In this document: in pieces, positions 33,969-42,943 of the stretch
How the letters are laid out: each line of letters opens with the position of its first letter
Numbering within the stretch: position 1 is the stretch's first letter
DNA from: Saccharicrinis aurantiacus
Lineage (GTDB): Bacteria > Bacteroidota > Bacteroidia > Bacteroidales > Marinilabiliaceae
Assembly: GCF_001660705.2 (NCBI RefSeq)
Contig: NZ_LYBV02000023.1
Coordinates: 124,001-188,000 of the forward strand
Reading direction: 5' to 3'
Length of the DNA stretch: 64,000 nt
Notes under the pieces: generated by a model
Told to the model about the DNA's origin: nothing
The model's database searches: none
The model's input: only the letters and a program-made list of their open reading frames with translations
Position numbers and translations under genes: made by a program

Positions 33969-34575
33969 GTAGGTTTACTTTCCTTCCTCTTAAGCATACG
34001 CCCACTTGCACCACAGGCATTACTAAAGTACGCATTGGGGCGCCATATCCTGCTATGCGTTTTAGCCTTTATGTTTTAGCTTAAGTCAGCCTAAAGCGTG
34101 CGTGTGCTTCCTGCGGTCGCATCCGCCACTTAAAGCTGCCTAAACCCAAACCACAAAGGGCTACCACTCCTATCAGGGCCGCACATTGGCATAAATCAGT
34201 AATTGGTGCCTTAACATTAGCAAAACCCATCTAGCAAAGCTTAGCCATTCCATAGAAAGTTGCGAGCAATAATCAATACAAGAGCAAACATCCATTTTTT
34301 ATTAAAACCCAGTGTTTACAAGGCGAGCGCCAATACAAAGTACGCACCATCCAGTGTAAACTGAGGGACATCCAGTGCAAACTGAGCATCATCTAATACC
34401 AACTACACACCAGCGCGTGTGTTTTATGTGTAAGCAAATGCGCATTACAAGCCATCCCATATAAATTACAAACAAGCTGATGCAAATTACCGGCAAGCAA
34501 ATATAAATTACGCACCATCCATCACTAAAAATAGAAGATCTAATACCAAATTTGACCCATCAGGTGAAACCATAC
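33969..34575. other. Non-coding region, partly GC-rich, with repeat array
   Basis: No gene is supported in about 600 bp. 33990-34200 is GC-richer (GGCGCCATATCC, TGCGGTCGCATCCGCC) and of unknown origin; 34206-34560 is a degenerate short-repeat array. It separates the rightward nucleotidase operon from the leftward receptor operon. Confidence 0.55.
34206..34560. repeat. Degenerate ~21-bp repeat array
   Basis: The clearest units are CATCCAGTGTAAACTGAGGG (34348-34368) and CATCCAGTGCAAACTGAGCA (34369-34389), adjacent 21-bp direct repeats. A decayed third copy (34390-34410, CATCTAATACCAACTACACA) follows. ATAAATTAC/CAAATTAC units recur at 34460-34511. A unit at 34235 resembles unit 2 of the 14.5-kb array. 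Boundaries are approximate. Confidence 0.5.
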
Positions 34576-34621
34576 AAAAAAAGCAGTAACACAAGGTTTA
34601 AACCCTCGCATTACTGCTTTT
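34576..34621 (-). terminator. Terminator of the first TonB receptor/lipoprotein operon
   Basis: AAAAGCAGTAA (34579-34589) pairs with TTACTGCTTTT (34611-34621), with a nested GGTTTAAACC palindrome in the loop. Read leftwards it is followed by T's (complement of 34576-34582). It lies 50 bp after the lipoprotein stop. Confidence 0.78.
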
Positions 34622-34671
34622 ATAGTATTTGCGGCCGCTCCTTAAGAACAACCTTTATAATTTATCAAGAA

Positions 34672-35376
34672 CTAGTCTATAATCACTTCTAAATACATTG
34701 GTGAAGTAATTACCTCAGAGCCTTCGCCATATGTAGCAAAAGAAACTTGCCAAATTTGGCCTTCTTCAAGATCTAACATGTGGTGCGATTTGATGATAGT
34801 ATTGATTTTTTCAATAATATCTGCTTTGGTATTGTAGCGTAAATCAAAGTTTGGATAACCTTCACCCACCATTGTATAATCAGAAGCAATTAAAGTATAA
34901 GTGTTTGTACTTTCTTTATTATCTGATTCAATAAGTTCATAATTAGGTACTACTTGCCAATAAGATGAATCGGCAGGTGTTTCGCGCACGTAGGTTACAA
35001 AGCAAGTTGAATCAACTGTTCCGCCTTCGCTACCTAAATAATAGGCAAATTGTACAGTTACTAATTCGCCATTGTTTCCGTATAAATTATGAATGGTTTC
35101 TGGTAAATACTCATCAAAAGGTGCACTATCCGAAAAATTCTTGTAATCGGCTACTGATTTATTTGAAGACATTTCGTAGTCCTCATCAGTTAAAACATAA
35201 GGAGAATTTGCGTTGTATTCTGCTTCTGTAGCTAAATCCCTTTCAGAGATAAAGATGTACCAATCATCGTCAGCCTCAAGGTTATCATTTAAATCATCTC
35301 TATATTCATCTAAAGGATCGCAAGAGAAAAACGTAAATGCTACGGATAAAAATAATATGCTTTTAAATAAATTCAT
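34672..35376 (-). CDS. Uncharacterised lipoprotein paired with TonB-dependent receptor
   Basis: 234 residues; lipobox TFFSC-D with Cys about 19, then an acidic linker (DPLDEYRDDLNDNLEADDD). The remaining domain (DYEMSSNKSVADYKNFSDSA, VTVQFAYYLGSEGGTVDSTC) resembles in layout the first ~130 residues of the lipoprotein at 42944-43873, which also starts C-E-P-L-E and accompanies a paralogous receptor. It is not a SusD. It lies 26 bp downstream of its receptor. Inferred: surface-exposed ligand-binding partner of the receptor. Confidence 0.68.
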   Translation of the reverse strand: MNLFKSILFLSVAFTFFSCDPLDEYRDDLNDNLEADDDWYIFISERDLATEAEYNANSPYVLTDEDYEMSSNKSVADYKNFSDSAPFDEYLPETIHNLYGNNGELVTVQFAYYLGSEGGTVDSTCFVTYVRETPADSSYWQVVPNYELIESDNKESTNTYTLIASDYTMVGEGYPNFDLRYNTKADIIEKINTIIKSHHMLDLEEGQIWQVSFATYGEGSEVITSPMYLEVIID

Positions 35377-35402
35377 TGTTCTGTTTCTTTAATAATCAAA
35401 TA

Positions 35403-37934
35403 CTAAAAGTCAAGCTTTAAACCAAACGACCAAGTTCTACCTAAACCAATATACATCGATGATGCATCCCAAGTTCTGCCATCATTAGCATCGGCAATAT
35501 ACCACTCGTCTAAAAGGTTACTAATTTGAGTAAATGCAGAAGCATTTAGATTTCCAATTTTGAATCGGTAAGATGCATTTACGTCTAATAAACCAAAGTT
35601 TGGTAACTGCCAAGCCTGAACGCCTGATGAAGCTTCATCAGTTCTATCTTCTGGCGAGAAGTTAGCGTAGTTTTTAGCAAAATAAGTATAGTCGGCACCA
35701 ACACTTAGGCCTTCTAAAATTTCGTATTTAGCACCTAAAGCAGCTGTTATTTGTGCTGAGTTACCTACTTTTAAACCTTCAGTATAAAGCTTATAATCGC
35801 CAATAATATTTTGATCTTGATCAACAAAAGTAGCGTTTACATCGTTTGCCCAAGTCCAATCACCAACAGATCCCATACCGGTAACTGTAAGCTTAGTTGT
35901 AGGTCTCCATTCAAAATCAACTTCAACACCCATGTGTTGTGCATCCAAACCTAAAATGTTTGCATATCCGAAGAACTCGCCATTGTCATCGTACATTGAT
36001 TGAATCATGGTTTTATCTTGCCAATAGGTATAATAAGCATTCGCATTAACCGATAAAGTATTACTACGGTAACCGTATCCTAACTCAACACTATAAATAC
36101 CTTCATTTTTAGCTCCATCGTTCACATTGTTTGTATTGTTAATAAATACAGCGTTCATCATCGGAGGACGTTGGAAATAACCTGTATTGAAAAATACGTT
36201 GTTTTTTCCGTCAATATTAAAGTTAACACCTGCTTTTGCAGAAATAGTTTGGTGGTGTTGCCAATCGGTAATATGATCGCCTTTTGCATGATCTTCAAAA
36301 TCGTAACGACGGTATGAAACATTTGCAGCAGCCATGTTAACGAAAGATGATAAACGACCTTCGCTATACTCTAACTGAGCAAAAGCAGATTCCCACAATA
36401 CTTCTCCATCACTATGGTAACCTACAATATCGCCTTCACGAACAACCACATCCATGTTCTGACCATATTTATTACGGTTTACAACCGCATATTGACCACC
36501 CATTAAATCATCTAATACTTGGTAATGCTCGCCATAATAATAACGTCCATCTAATCCACCAATAAACTTAAGGTTGTTATTCACATTCCAGTCTAAGGTA
36601 GAAACTCCACCATACCAATCGTGATTATTTACAGATGATGCCATATATGTAGATGACTCACCGTTTTGTGCATTTTCGCGGTATAAACGATCAAAATCGA
36701 TTAAGCTTCTGCTGTCGCCTACACGATAATCGTTGAAGTTACGATCCTCGCCAAAACCAGCTACACCACCACCTCTACCTTGAGAGGCATATAATACAGT
36801 TTTAAGATTCAAATCATCGTTAATATTCCAAAAGTGATTTAACGACATTTGAGGCTTGCTATAATAATTTGTACGTGCATTGTACTCGCTTCCGTTAAGG
36901 TAACCCCAATCGGCATTGTGCTTACGTCCGTATTGATTCCACTCATCTAAGCTCATCATTGTACGACGCTGTCCGTGCGATTGATTTGCTCCAAATACAT
37001 TGAATGAAAGTGTATGCTTATCATTAATTACTTTTGAAACATTGGCAAAGTAACTCCACCCTTCAAATTGTAATCCATCAGCCCAACCTTTACCTTCGGT
37101 ATGAGAACCAGAGAATGTAAAAGCCCAACCTTTATCATTTAAACCTGTTGAGGCAGTAAATGCCATTTTTTCGTAACCATCGTTACCAATTCCATAGTAG
37201 ATATTTCCACCTGGTTTACTATCGGTAGTGGCCGTTAATATATTAATTGTACCTCCGGCAGATGGAACCGCTAATTTAGAAGCTCCCATACCACGCTGAA
37301 CTTGCATTGTACGAGTAACATCTGATAAACCAGACCAGTTACTCCAATAAACGGCACCATTTTCCATATCGTTTACCGGAACACCATTAATCATTACTGC
37401 AATGTTATCGGTATCAAAACCACGTAAAGTAATACGTGAGTCACCAAATCCTCCACCTGAGTTAGTAGCATAAACACCTGGTGTGGCCTTTAATACTTGA
37501 GGGAACTCTTGAGAACCCAATTTTTCTTCAATCATTTTTGGTTGAATGGTAGATACTGCAACCGGTGTTTTACGGTCTACCGCAAAGTTGGCCACAACCT
37601 TAACCTCATCAAGGCCAACATCGTTACTTCCTAATGTAACAATACCCATGTCAACAGGAGTACCATTTAAGCTTACATTTTTCTCAATAGCATCGTAACC
37701 GATGTAGCTAAACACTAGGGTGTGATCTCCATTTTCAACTTCAAGAGTAAAGGTTCCATCAAATGAAGAAACTGTTCCATTAACTGTACCTTTAACAACA
37801 ACAGATGCCCCAATTAGCTCCTCTCCCGTTTTAATATCGGTAATTGTTCCTGTAACAGTTGTTTGTGCAATGGCTGATAGTGGTAATAAGCCCAAACTTA
37901 AAAGCCAAACGAACCTGAATAATCGGATTCTCAT
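35403..37934 (-). CDS. TonB-dependent receptor, paralogue 1
   Basis: 843 residues: signal peptide (cleavage after PLSAIA, about 22), carboxypeptidase-D-like domain (25-105), plug (about 120-245, VLKATPGVYATNSGGGFGDS, MINGVPVNDMENGAVYWSNW), and a 22-strand barrel ending WSFGLKLDF. The plug is very similar to that of the receptor at 43885-46476 (the same VPVNDMENG and MQVQRG stretches), so the two arose by duplication. There is no SusD neighbour; a small lipoprotein follows instead. Outer-membrane active transport; the substrate may be nucleic-acid derived, judging by the paralogue's operon. Confidence 0.88.
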   Translation of the reverse strand: MRIRLFRFVWLLSLGLLPLSAIAQTTVTGTITDIKTGEELIGASVVVKGTVNGTVSSFDGTFTLEVENGDHTLVFSYIGYDAIEKNVSLNGTPVDMGIVTLGSNDVGLDEVKVVANFAVDRKTPVAVSTIQPKMIEEKLGSQEFPQVLKATPGVYATNSGGGFGDSRITLRGFDTDNIAVMINGVPVNDMENGAVYWSNWSGLSDVTRTMQVQRGMGASKLAVPSAGGTINILTATTDSKPGGNIYYGIGNDGYEKMAFTASTGLNDKGWAFTFSGSHTEGKGWADGLQFEGWSYFANVSKVINDKHTLSFNVFGANQSHGQRRTMMSLDEWNQYGRKHNADWGYLNGSEYNARTNYYSKPQMSLNHFWNINDDLNLKTVLYASQGRGGGVAGFGEDRNFNDYRVGDSRSLIDFDRLYRENAQNGESSTYMASSVNNHDWYGGVSTLDWNVNNNLKFIGGLDGRYYYGEHYQVLDDLMGGQYAVVNRNKYGQNMDVVVREGDIVGYHSDGEVLWESAFAQLEYSEGRLSSFVNMAAANVSYRRYDFEDHAKGDHITDWQHHQTISAKAGVNFNIDGKNNVFFNTGYFQRPPMMNAVFINNTNNVNDGAKNEGIYSVELGYGYRSNTLSVNANAYYTYWQDKTMIQSMYDDNGEFFGYANILGLDAQHMGVEVDFEWRPTTKLTVTGMGSVGDWTWANDVNATFVDQDQNIIGDYKLYTEGLKVGNSAQITAALGAKYEILEGLSVGADYTYFAKNYANFSPEDRTDEASSGVQAWQLPNFGLLDVNASYRFKIGNLNASAFTQISNLLDEWYIADANDGRTWDASSMYIGLGRTWSFGLKLDF

Positions 37935-38304
37935 TTTTTACGTAGTTTTTGTGTAATAATAAATTAATATAAACGACCTTTTTGGTCGCTGCCACAACAA
38001 CTAAGAGTATGCCAATTTGTAATTGAGAATTAAAACTTTTGTTAAAATTGGTGTTATTTAATTGTAACCATTAAGGTAATTTAACTAATGACAATACTGG
38101 CTGAAAATAAACTAAACAGGCACATGCACCTACAATTCAAATACTTAACACAAGCCTAAAGAATTAACTTATATTTTTTTAACCCACTTATATTACCTTA
38201 GTGTTAATTATAGAGGATAAACGAAGATATATTCATTACAAAAATTATCTAATTTTCACTTTCGATCACATCTTTATTGAGGAAAAACATCTTCTTTTAA
38301 AAAA
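37935..38304. other. Upstream region of receptor paralogue 1
   Basis: 370 bp of AT-rich sequence, presumably holding the receptor promoter (reading left). No clear regulatory motif was recognised. Confidence 0.45.
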
Positions 38305-38338
38305 AAAGAGGAATACAATTCGAATTGCATTCCTCTTT
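38305..38338 (-). terminator. Terminator of the nuclease operon
   Basis: AAAGAGGAATACAATTC and GAATTGCATTCCTCTTT are complementary except one position (17-bp arms meeting at a CG centre). Read leftwards, a run of T's follows (complement of 38298-38307). It is about 400 bp past the endonuclease/exonuclease/phosphatase stop codon, with repeat copy B in between. Confidence 0.82.
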
Positions 38339-38413
38339 ACAGAAGTTTATAGTGAAGTTGCTTAAGAGACGAATATTTTCCTAAATAATATTACGTGTTG
38401 GGCTATTTGCCCA

Positions 38414-38631
38414 AACCTGCCTACCAGCAGGTAGGCCCAACTTCATTTCTTGCCTTGAAGCAAGAAACAGAAGCAAAGAAATTCAAGGCTGCTTTCCAAA
38501 AAACTTTCTTATTTATTTGAAGCTTAAGTGCGGCTGGCGGATCTAAGAGCAAAGCTCTTAGCTAGCCAGTCTTACTAAAGCTCCAACTAAAACAAAAGCC
38601 TTTTGTAAAGAGGCCAGCCTAACAAGGCGCT
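38414..38631 (-). repeat. Structured interspersed repeat, copy B (3' of nuclease operon)
   Basis: The reverse complement of 38473-38631 aligns with copy A (33663-33822). On the - strand it folds the same way with different bases. CTGGC (38565-38569) pairs with GCCAG (38534-38538), where copy A has CTGGG/CCCAG. TTGGAGCTT pairs with AAGCTTCAA (38578-38586 with 38517-38525), where copy A has TTAAAACTT/AAGTTTTAG. CTAAGAGC pairs with GCTCTTAG. The distal CCTACC/GGTAGG hairpin (38420-38435) matches CCTGCC/GGCAGG in A, and both are followed by CAGGTT. It lies in the sense orientation between stop and terminator. Confidence 0.75.
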
Positions 38632-38735
38632 TAAATACAAGCCTACAATAAAACACATTCCAATAACAAATTATTCATTAGTGAGTTAGCCTTAATCTTA
38701 AAAATCCTTTAAAACGCTATTGTTAAGATACCATA

Positions 38736-39788
38736 CTATTTGGTCAGTATCATGTACACTGGTAAATGGTCGCTATATCCATCAAGGTATGTTCTACCAC
38801 CAAAAGTACGCAACAAGTGGCCTTTGTATTTTCCTTCTTGCTGAATTAAATAAGGTTTATTATAGATTTTAGCCGTATCATATTTTAAACCTTCATTACT
38901 TTTATCCATTAAAGCTTTAGTTATAATCATCTGATCAAACAGGTTCCACTTTCCTCTATACATCAAAGTACCTATAGAATCGGGCTGATGTAATTGCTCC
39001 ATGGCATTAAACAATGAACAATTATTATTAGCACAACAGTTGGTGAAACTACAAGCTTGTAATCCTTGTTTAAGAGAAACGTTGTGGGGATCATCGTTTA
39101 AATCGCCCATGCTTATAATTTTAGCATTGGCATTAACATGTAATATAGAATCGATAATAGATTTATTAAGTTGAGCTGCGGCTAAACGCGATGGTCGGCT
39201 TCGCTCCTCGCCTCCATATCGGCTTGGCCAATGGTTTACTATCAGATAAACAAAATCGCCTTTTAACTCACCTTCTACTAATAATTGATCGCGTGTATAT
39301 ACTCTATCACCTGATTCTTTATCGTGAATAATTAGTGGGTGAATGCTCGATTTAGCTAATTTAAAATCGGAAACTTTATAAAACAAAGCCACATCTATGC
39401 CACGTTTATCCGGAGAATCATAATGTACAATCTCGTATCCTAATGGATCTATTTGGTCGTTAGCAACTAAATCTTCTAAAACGGCTTTATTCTCAACCTC
39501 GCATAAACCAATCACCGAAGGCCCATCAAATCCTTCATCGGCACCCAAATCGGCAATTACCTCTCCTAGTTTATTTAACTTACTGGCATACCTAGCAGCA
39601 TCCCATTGGTACTTTCCTTCAGGTGTAAAATCGATATCATTAACCCCTGGTGTATCAATGGTATCAAATAGGTTCTCGACATTATAAAATGCCACAACTG
39701 CACCTTTACTTACCTTATCCTTTTTAGTTACTGTACAGGCATTAAACACTAGCAAACCTGCCGTTATGAAATATAAAACTCTCTTCAT
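38736..39788 (-). CDS. Endonuclease/exonuclease/phosphatase-family lipoprotein
   Basis: 350 residues from ATG 39788 (MKRVLYFITAGLLVFNAC, lipobox Cys at 18); an upstream TTG in frame is rejected. The DNase I-like fold motifs are in order: FYNVENLFDTID, VIGLCEVENKAV (metal Glu), LIVNHWPSRYGGEE (catalytic His), ISMGDLNDDPHN (D-x-N) and GYSDHLPVYMIL (terminal Asp-His). It is therefore expected to be an active phosphodiesterase/nuclease anchored in the envelope. Last gene of the leftward operon that also encodes a secreted endonuclease I and a TonB-dependent receptor. Confidence 0.88.
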   Translation of the reverse strand: MKRVLYFITAGLLVFNACTVTKKDKVSKGAVVAFYNVENLFDTIDTPGVNDIDFTPEGKYQWDAARYASKLNKLGEVIADLGADEGFDGPSVIGLCEVENKAVLEDLVANDQIDPLGYEIVHYDSPDKRGIDVALFYKVSDFKLAKSSIHPLIIHDKESGDRVYTRDQLLVEGELKGDFVYLIVNHWPSRYGGEERSRPSRLAAAQLNKSIIDSILHVNANAKIISMGDLNDDPHNVSLKQGLQACSFTNCCANNNCSLFNAMEQLHQPDSIGTLMYRGKWNLFDQMIITKALMDKSNEGLKYDTAKIYNKPYLIQQEGKYKGHLLRTFGGRTYLDGYSDHLPVYMILTK

Positions 39789-39859
39789 GGTAATTATTTT
39801 AAACAACGAAAGCTACCAAAGATACTGGTAGCTTTCAATTTTAATAATACTTTACTTAT

Positions 39860-41773
39860 TTATTCTGATAATATTTCAAAATGATCTTCAGTTTTAATGC
39901 CTTTTAAGCCCGGATTTGAACCAAAATAATTCTCTAAAGAACCATTTAACTTAAGTTCATATCCTAATGAAGCACCATTGGTAAAACCAATTCCAAGTTG
40001 AGATCTTACAGGACCTGTATCATCACCAGATAATTGTACAAATATCATTTTAGAAACATCTGTTTCTGAAGCATTATCTGCTAATGCCAAGTTCGTATTA
40101 GCGGCTCCTTCAATTTCTGTTTTTACAAGAGGATCTCCATTATTATAATCAATCCAACCAATAACGTATCCTTTTACCCACGCGTTAGATCCATCTTGAA
40201 TAGTTCTAGCTTTTTCAACTGTATAAGGATTTGAATTTGATCCTTCCTCACCAGAACCACCGTCACCTCCTGAGCCATCAGTATCATATCCAAATACAAA
40301 ATTATCTACCTGAAAGGTTGATGTTTGGCCTGTAGTAGCTAAATATTTAAAACCAAAGTAAATTTTACCAGAATAAGCTGATAAATCAATATCACCTGAG
40401 CTTACAAAATCTGAATAGCCACTTGAGTTATCCTCTGGTCTTGTAAATGTTAACTCATCCATTACTGAGGCAGTCGATGGATCATTTGTGTCCATCACAT
40501 AAACTGTAAATATAGCTCCATTTGTATACCCTAATTTTGTATCGAACTTCACGAAACTACCATTTGCCTTATCAAGATCCATTTCTGCTGAAATCATCCA
40601 AGACTCATAGTCTGTCCCGGCGGCTCCATAAGCTGAAATATTAGCATAAAGATCTTCATTATATTCACCATATACCCATTGTTTATCAGAATCGGAACCT
40701 TTATTAATTACTAACCAATCACTTTTATTAATTGGGTCATCTTTAGTTCCATCATTAAAATCGTAAATATAAGTTGGCTCTGTTACAACAGGAGTTCCTG
40801 GTATATCTTCATCACCATAAACAAAATCAGTTACTCTAAATGTGGTTGAATTATCCTTACCTCCATTGGCTTTATAATAAAACGCTACATACTGAATTCC
40901 GGTATAACTTGATAAGTCAACTTCACCTGATTCAACCCACTCAGCATCTACAGAAGATTTACCAGCCAAATTAGCATCAGTTAATTCAACTTTTTTAGCT
41001 GTTATAGGATTCGGCCCATCCATTAGGTACACTTGAAAATCTGTACCATTAGTCCACAATATTTGCGCAGTTTTAAACCAAACTCTTTTATTTGTTGCTC
41101 CATCTAAATCAAGCGCTGGGGATACCATGTAAGAAGTATAACTCGACTCCTCTCCTGTTTCAACTGATGCTTCTGCAAATTTTTCACCATTAGCTTCACC
41201 ATATGCCCAACCTCTATCTGCACCTTCAATGGCATCGACTGTTGACCAACCATTCAATTCTACTTTGTCATATTTTTTACCATCTGAAAAATCATAATAC
41301 AATGCTGTAGTTCCATCAATATCGACCTCAGGATTAAATTCAACTAATTCTAAAGAAAATGTAGAAGTTTCTCCTTCCAATACATTTGTTTTTAATGGCA
41401 AAAACGACTCCTCTCCTATCTGGCTTGATCTTTCATCATCTTCATCTACACCAACGTAAGTAGCATCTCCATCATATAAAAGTGTTACTTGTTGTAGTTG
41501 CCAATTACCATACTCAATTATTTCGGCAGCTGAAACCAATTCTCCAGATTCAGTAATTGATTCAACTTTTAAAGTCACATCTACTAACTGACCTGAATAT
41601 TCTCTGAAAAATTTTGCCTTAATAGTATAGTCCGCAGGATCACTAATTTCTTCTGCAACCTTAACCATTACCTTAACTTGTCCCTTCGGAACAATTTCTC
41701 CATCTTCTTTAATACAAGAAAATGCAGTGATAGCAATAAGTGCTATTGATAAATATTTTAAAAATGCTTTCAT
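39860..41773 (-). CDS. Modular lipoprotein with two choice-of-anchor-J-like domains and an OB-fold-like tail (DUF6359-like)
   Basis: 637 residues; lipobox TAFSC-I with Cys at 20. Residues ~30-150 are an N-terminal beta-domain. Two homologous jelly-roll modules follow (about 155-325 and 335-495), each with YDF-x-D-G-x-K, a W, a Y-x-S-W/Y-M-S/I motif and a closing F-x-V-x-x-F-V-Y/F-G. A Gly/Ser linker near 500 leads to a C-terminal domain (about 515-637, TIQDGSNAWVKGYVIGWIDY) typical of DUF6359/OB-fold nucleic-acid-binding-like tails of secreted nucleases. It lies between endonuclease I and the phosphatase gene. Likely a surface binding protein, perhaps for DNA. Confidence 0.7.
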   Translation of the reverse strand: MKAFLKYLSIALIAITAFSCIKEDGEIVPKGQVKVMVKVAEEISDPADYTIKAKFFREYSGQLVDVTLKVESITESGELVSAAEIIEYGNWQLQQVTLLYDGDATYVGVDEDDERSSQIGEESFLPLKTNVLEGETSTFSLELVEFNPEVDIDGTTALYYDFSDGKKYDKVELNGWSTVDAIEGADRGWAYGEANGEKFAEASVETGEESSYTSYMVSPALDLDGATNKRVWFKTAQILWTNGTDFQVYLMDGPNPITAKKVELTDANLAGKSSVDAEWVESGEVDLSSYTGIQYVAFYYKANGGKDNSTTFRVTDFVYGDEDIPGTPVVTEPTYIYDFNDGTKDDPINKSDWLVINKGSDSDKQWVYGEYNEDLYANISAYGAAGTDYESWMISAEMDLDKANGSFVKFDTKLGYTNGAIFTVYVMDTNDPSTASVMDELTFTRPEDNSSGYSDFVSSGDIDLSAYSGKIYFGFKYLATTGQTSTFQVDNFVFGYDTDGSGGDGGSGEEGSNSNPYTVEKARTIQDGSNAWVKGYVIGWIDYNNGDPLVKTEIEGAANTNLALADNASETDVSKMIFVQLSGDDTGPVRSQLGIGFTNGASLGYELKLNGSLENYFGSNPGLKGIKTEDHFEILSE

Positions 41774-41869
41774 CTGTTTCTAATTTTTTATTGTCAGATG
41801 GAACAAAGAACAAGTTCATCTCAAAATATATTATTGAGGTAAACTAAGTTAGTTGTTTCATTTCATTGA

Positions 41870-42931
41870 TTAGTTTATAGAATATACAACACCACCATCC
41901 CATGCTACATCTTGCTTATCACCATAAATATGGTCTACAAGCTCGGGATGATCTACAAATGGATTTCTGTTATTCTGATGCTTATATACAATATTATTTC
42001 GTCTTACTTCAAAAGGATCAACAGGGTCAATACTATGCCAATCAACAAGACTTGATACTCTTCCTTGACGTGCAGGACCTCCATCACCTGAGTTTGAACT
42101 ATTTTCACTTAAATCATCAAGGTATAAACCACTTGCATCAGCCCAACGCAATTCCATATAAAACATAATACGCGCAACATCGCCGCGCGCAGAAGTCATT
42201 GGCACATACGAATATACCCCATGAGTCCCATAAAAGTCAGCATCAGCATTAGATTCAAAATCTCGATTACTTTTTGTTGAATTTACACTAGGATTCTCTG
42301 CTTTAAGATTATGTATATCAGATGCAATACTTATAGTACTATTGTCTGCATTACTACCTCCCTCTGGTCGTAATCCGCGAGATTGTGCCCACACATGTTC
42401 TCTGTTCCATGTTTCACCAGAATCCCACTTAGCCTCACCTGTCATTTCATTGTAGAAACACCAAGTATCGCCACTTACAGGATCATTATCGGCATCTTCG
42501 AGAACATACCTCGCATCACCGTATGATACTCCTTTATAATCAGCAATAATAATTGCAGCTATCGCACTTTTAAGATCATCTCCTTTTTTACCTACTGCAG
42601 ATGCATAATAGGATTGAAGATCGAATAAGGTTGTATCCGATAAGTTATAAGGTACCGACACAACATGATACTTGGCTGTATCTGTATACATCGGAGGGTT
42701 ACCTTTAACATAGATACGACCATCAGAAGTATGCACTCTTGGAATAATATAACTATAGCCCTTCAAATTGGTTGGTAAGCCAACAGTATCAATTGGTAAA
42801 ACAGGTAATACTTCTTCATAATCAGGAGGTAATGCTCCTTCATTATATTCGTATTCTTTAACACATGAACTTAGTGTACATATTGCAACTAAAAGACCAA
42901 ATGTGATATATTTAATATTTACTATTTTCAT
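41870..42931 (-). CDS. Endonuclease I family lipoprotein nuclease
   Basis: 353 residues; lipobox TLSSC-V with Cys at 23. The domain from about 85 to 345 is of the endonuclease I (EndA/Vvn, PF04231) type. The His-Me finger is TWNREHVWAQSRGL with catalytic H179, then SDIHNL (D205, H207) and NSTKSNRDF (N and R ligands), the metal-binding pattern of Vibrio periplasmic/secreted nuclease. It should cut DNA (and RNA) without sequence preference outside the cytoplasm. Third gene of the operon, 12 bp after a choice-of-anchor-J lipoprotein. Confidence 0.9.
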   Translation of the reverse strand: MKIVNIKYITFGLLVAICTLSSCVKEYEYNEGALPPDYEEVLPVLPIDTVGLPTNLKGYSYIIPRVHTSDGRIYVKGNPPMYTDTAKYHVVSVPYNLSDTTLFDLQSYYASAVGKKGDDLKSAIAAIIIADYKGVSYGDARYVLEDADNDPVSGDTWCFYNEMTGEAKWDSGETWNREHVWAQSRGLRPEGGSNADNSTISIASDIHNLKAENPSVNSTKSNRDFESNADADFYGTHGVYSYVPMTSARGDVARIMFYMELRWADASGLYLDDLSENSSNSGDGGPARQGRVSSLVDWHSIDPVDPFEVRRNNIVYKHQNNRNPFVDHPELVDHIYGDKQDVAWDGGVVYSIN

Positions 42932-42943
42932 TATAATGTACTT

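Noticed and set aside
33990-34200. Integron attC-like or other recombination site
   Set aside because: GC-rich with partial dyads, but no integrase and no clear R'/R'' core pairs could be read.
34348-34410. Possible CRISPR remnant
   Set aside because: Two adjacent 21-bp repeats with no spacer between them and no cas genes nearby.
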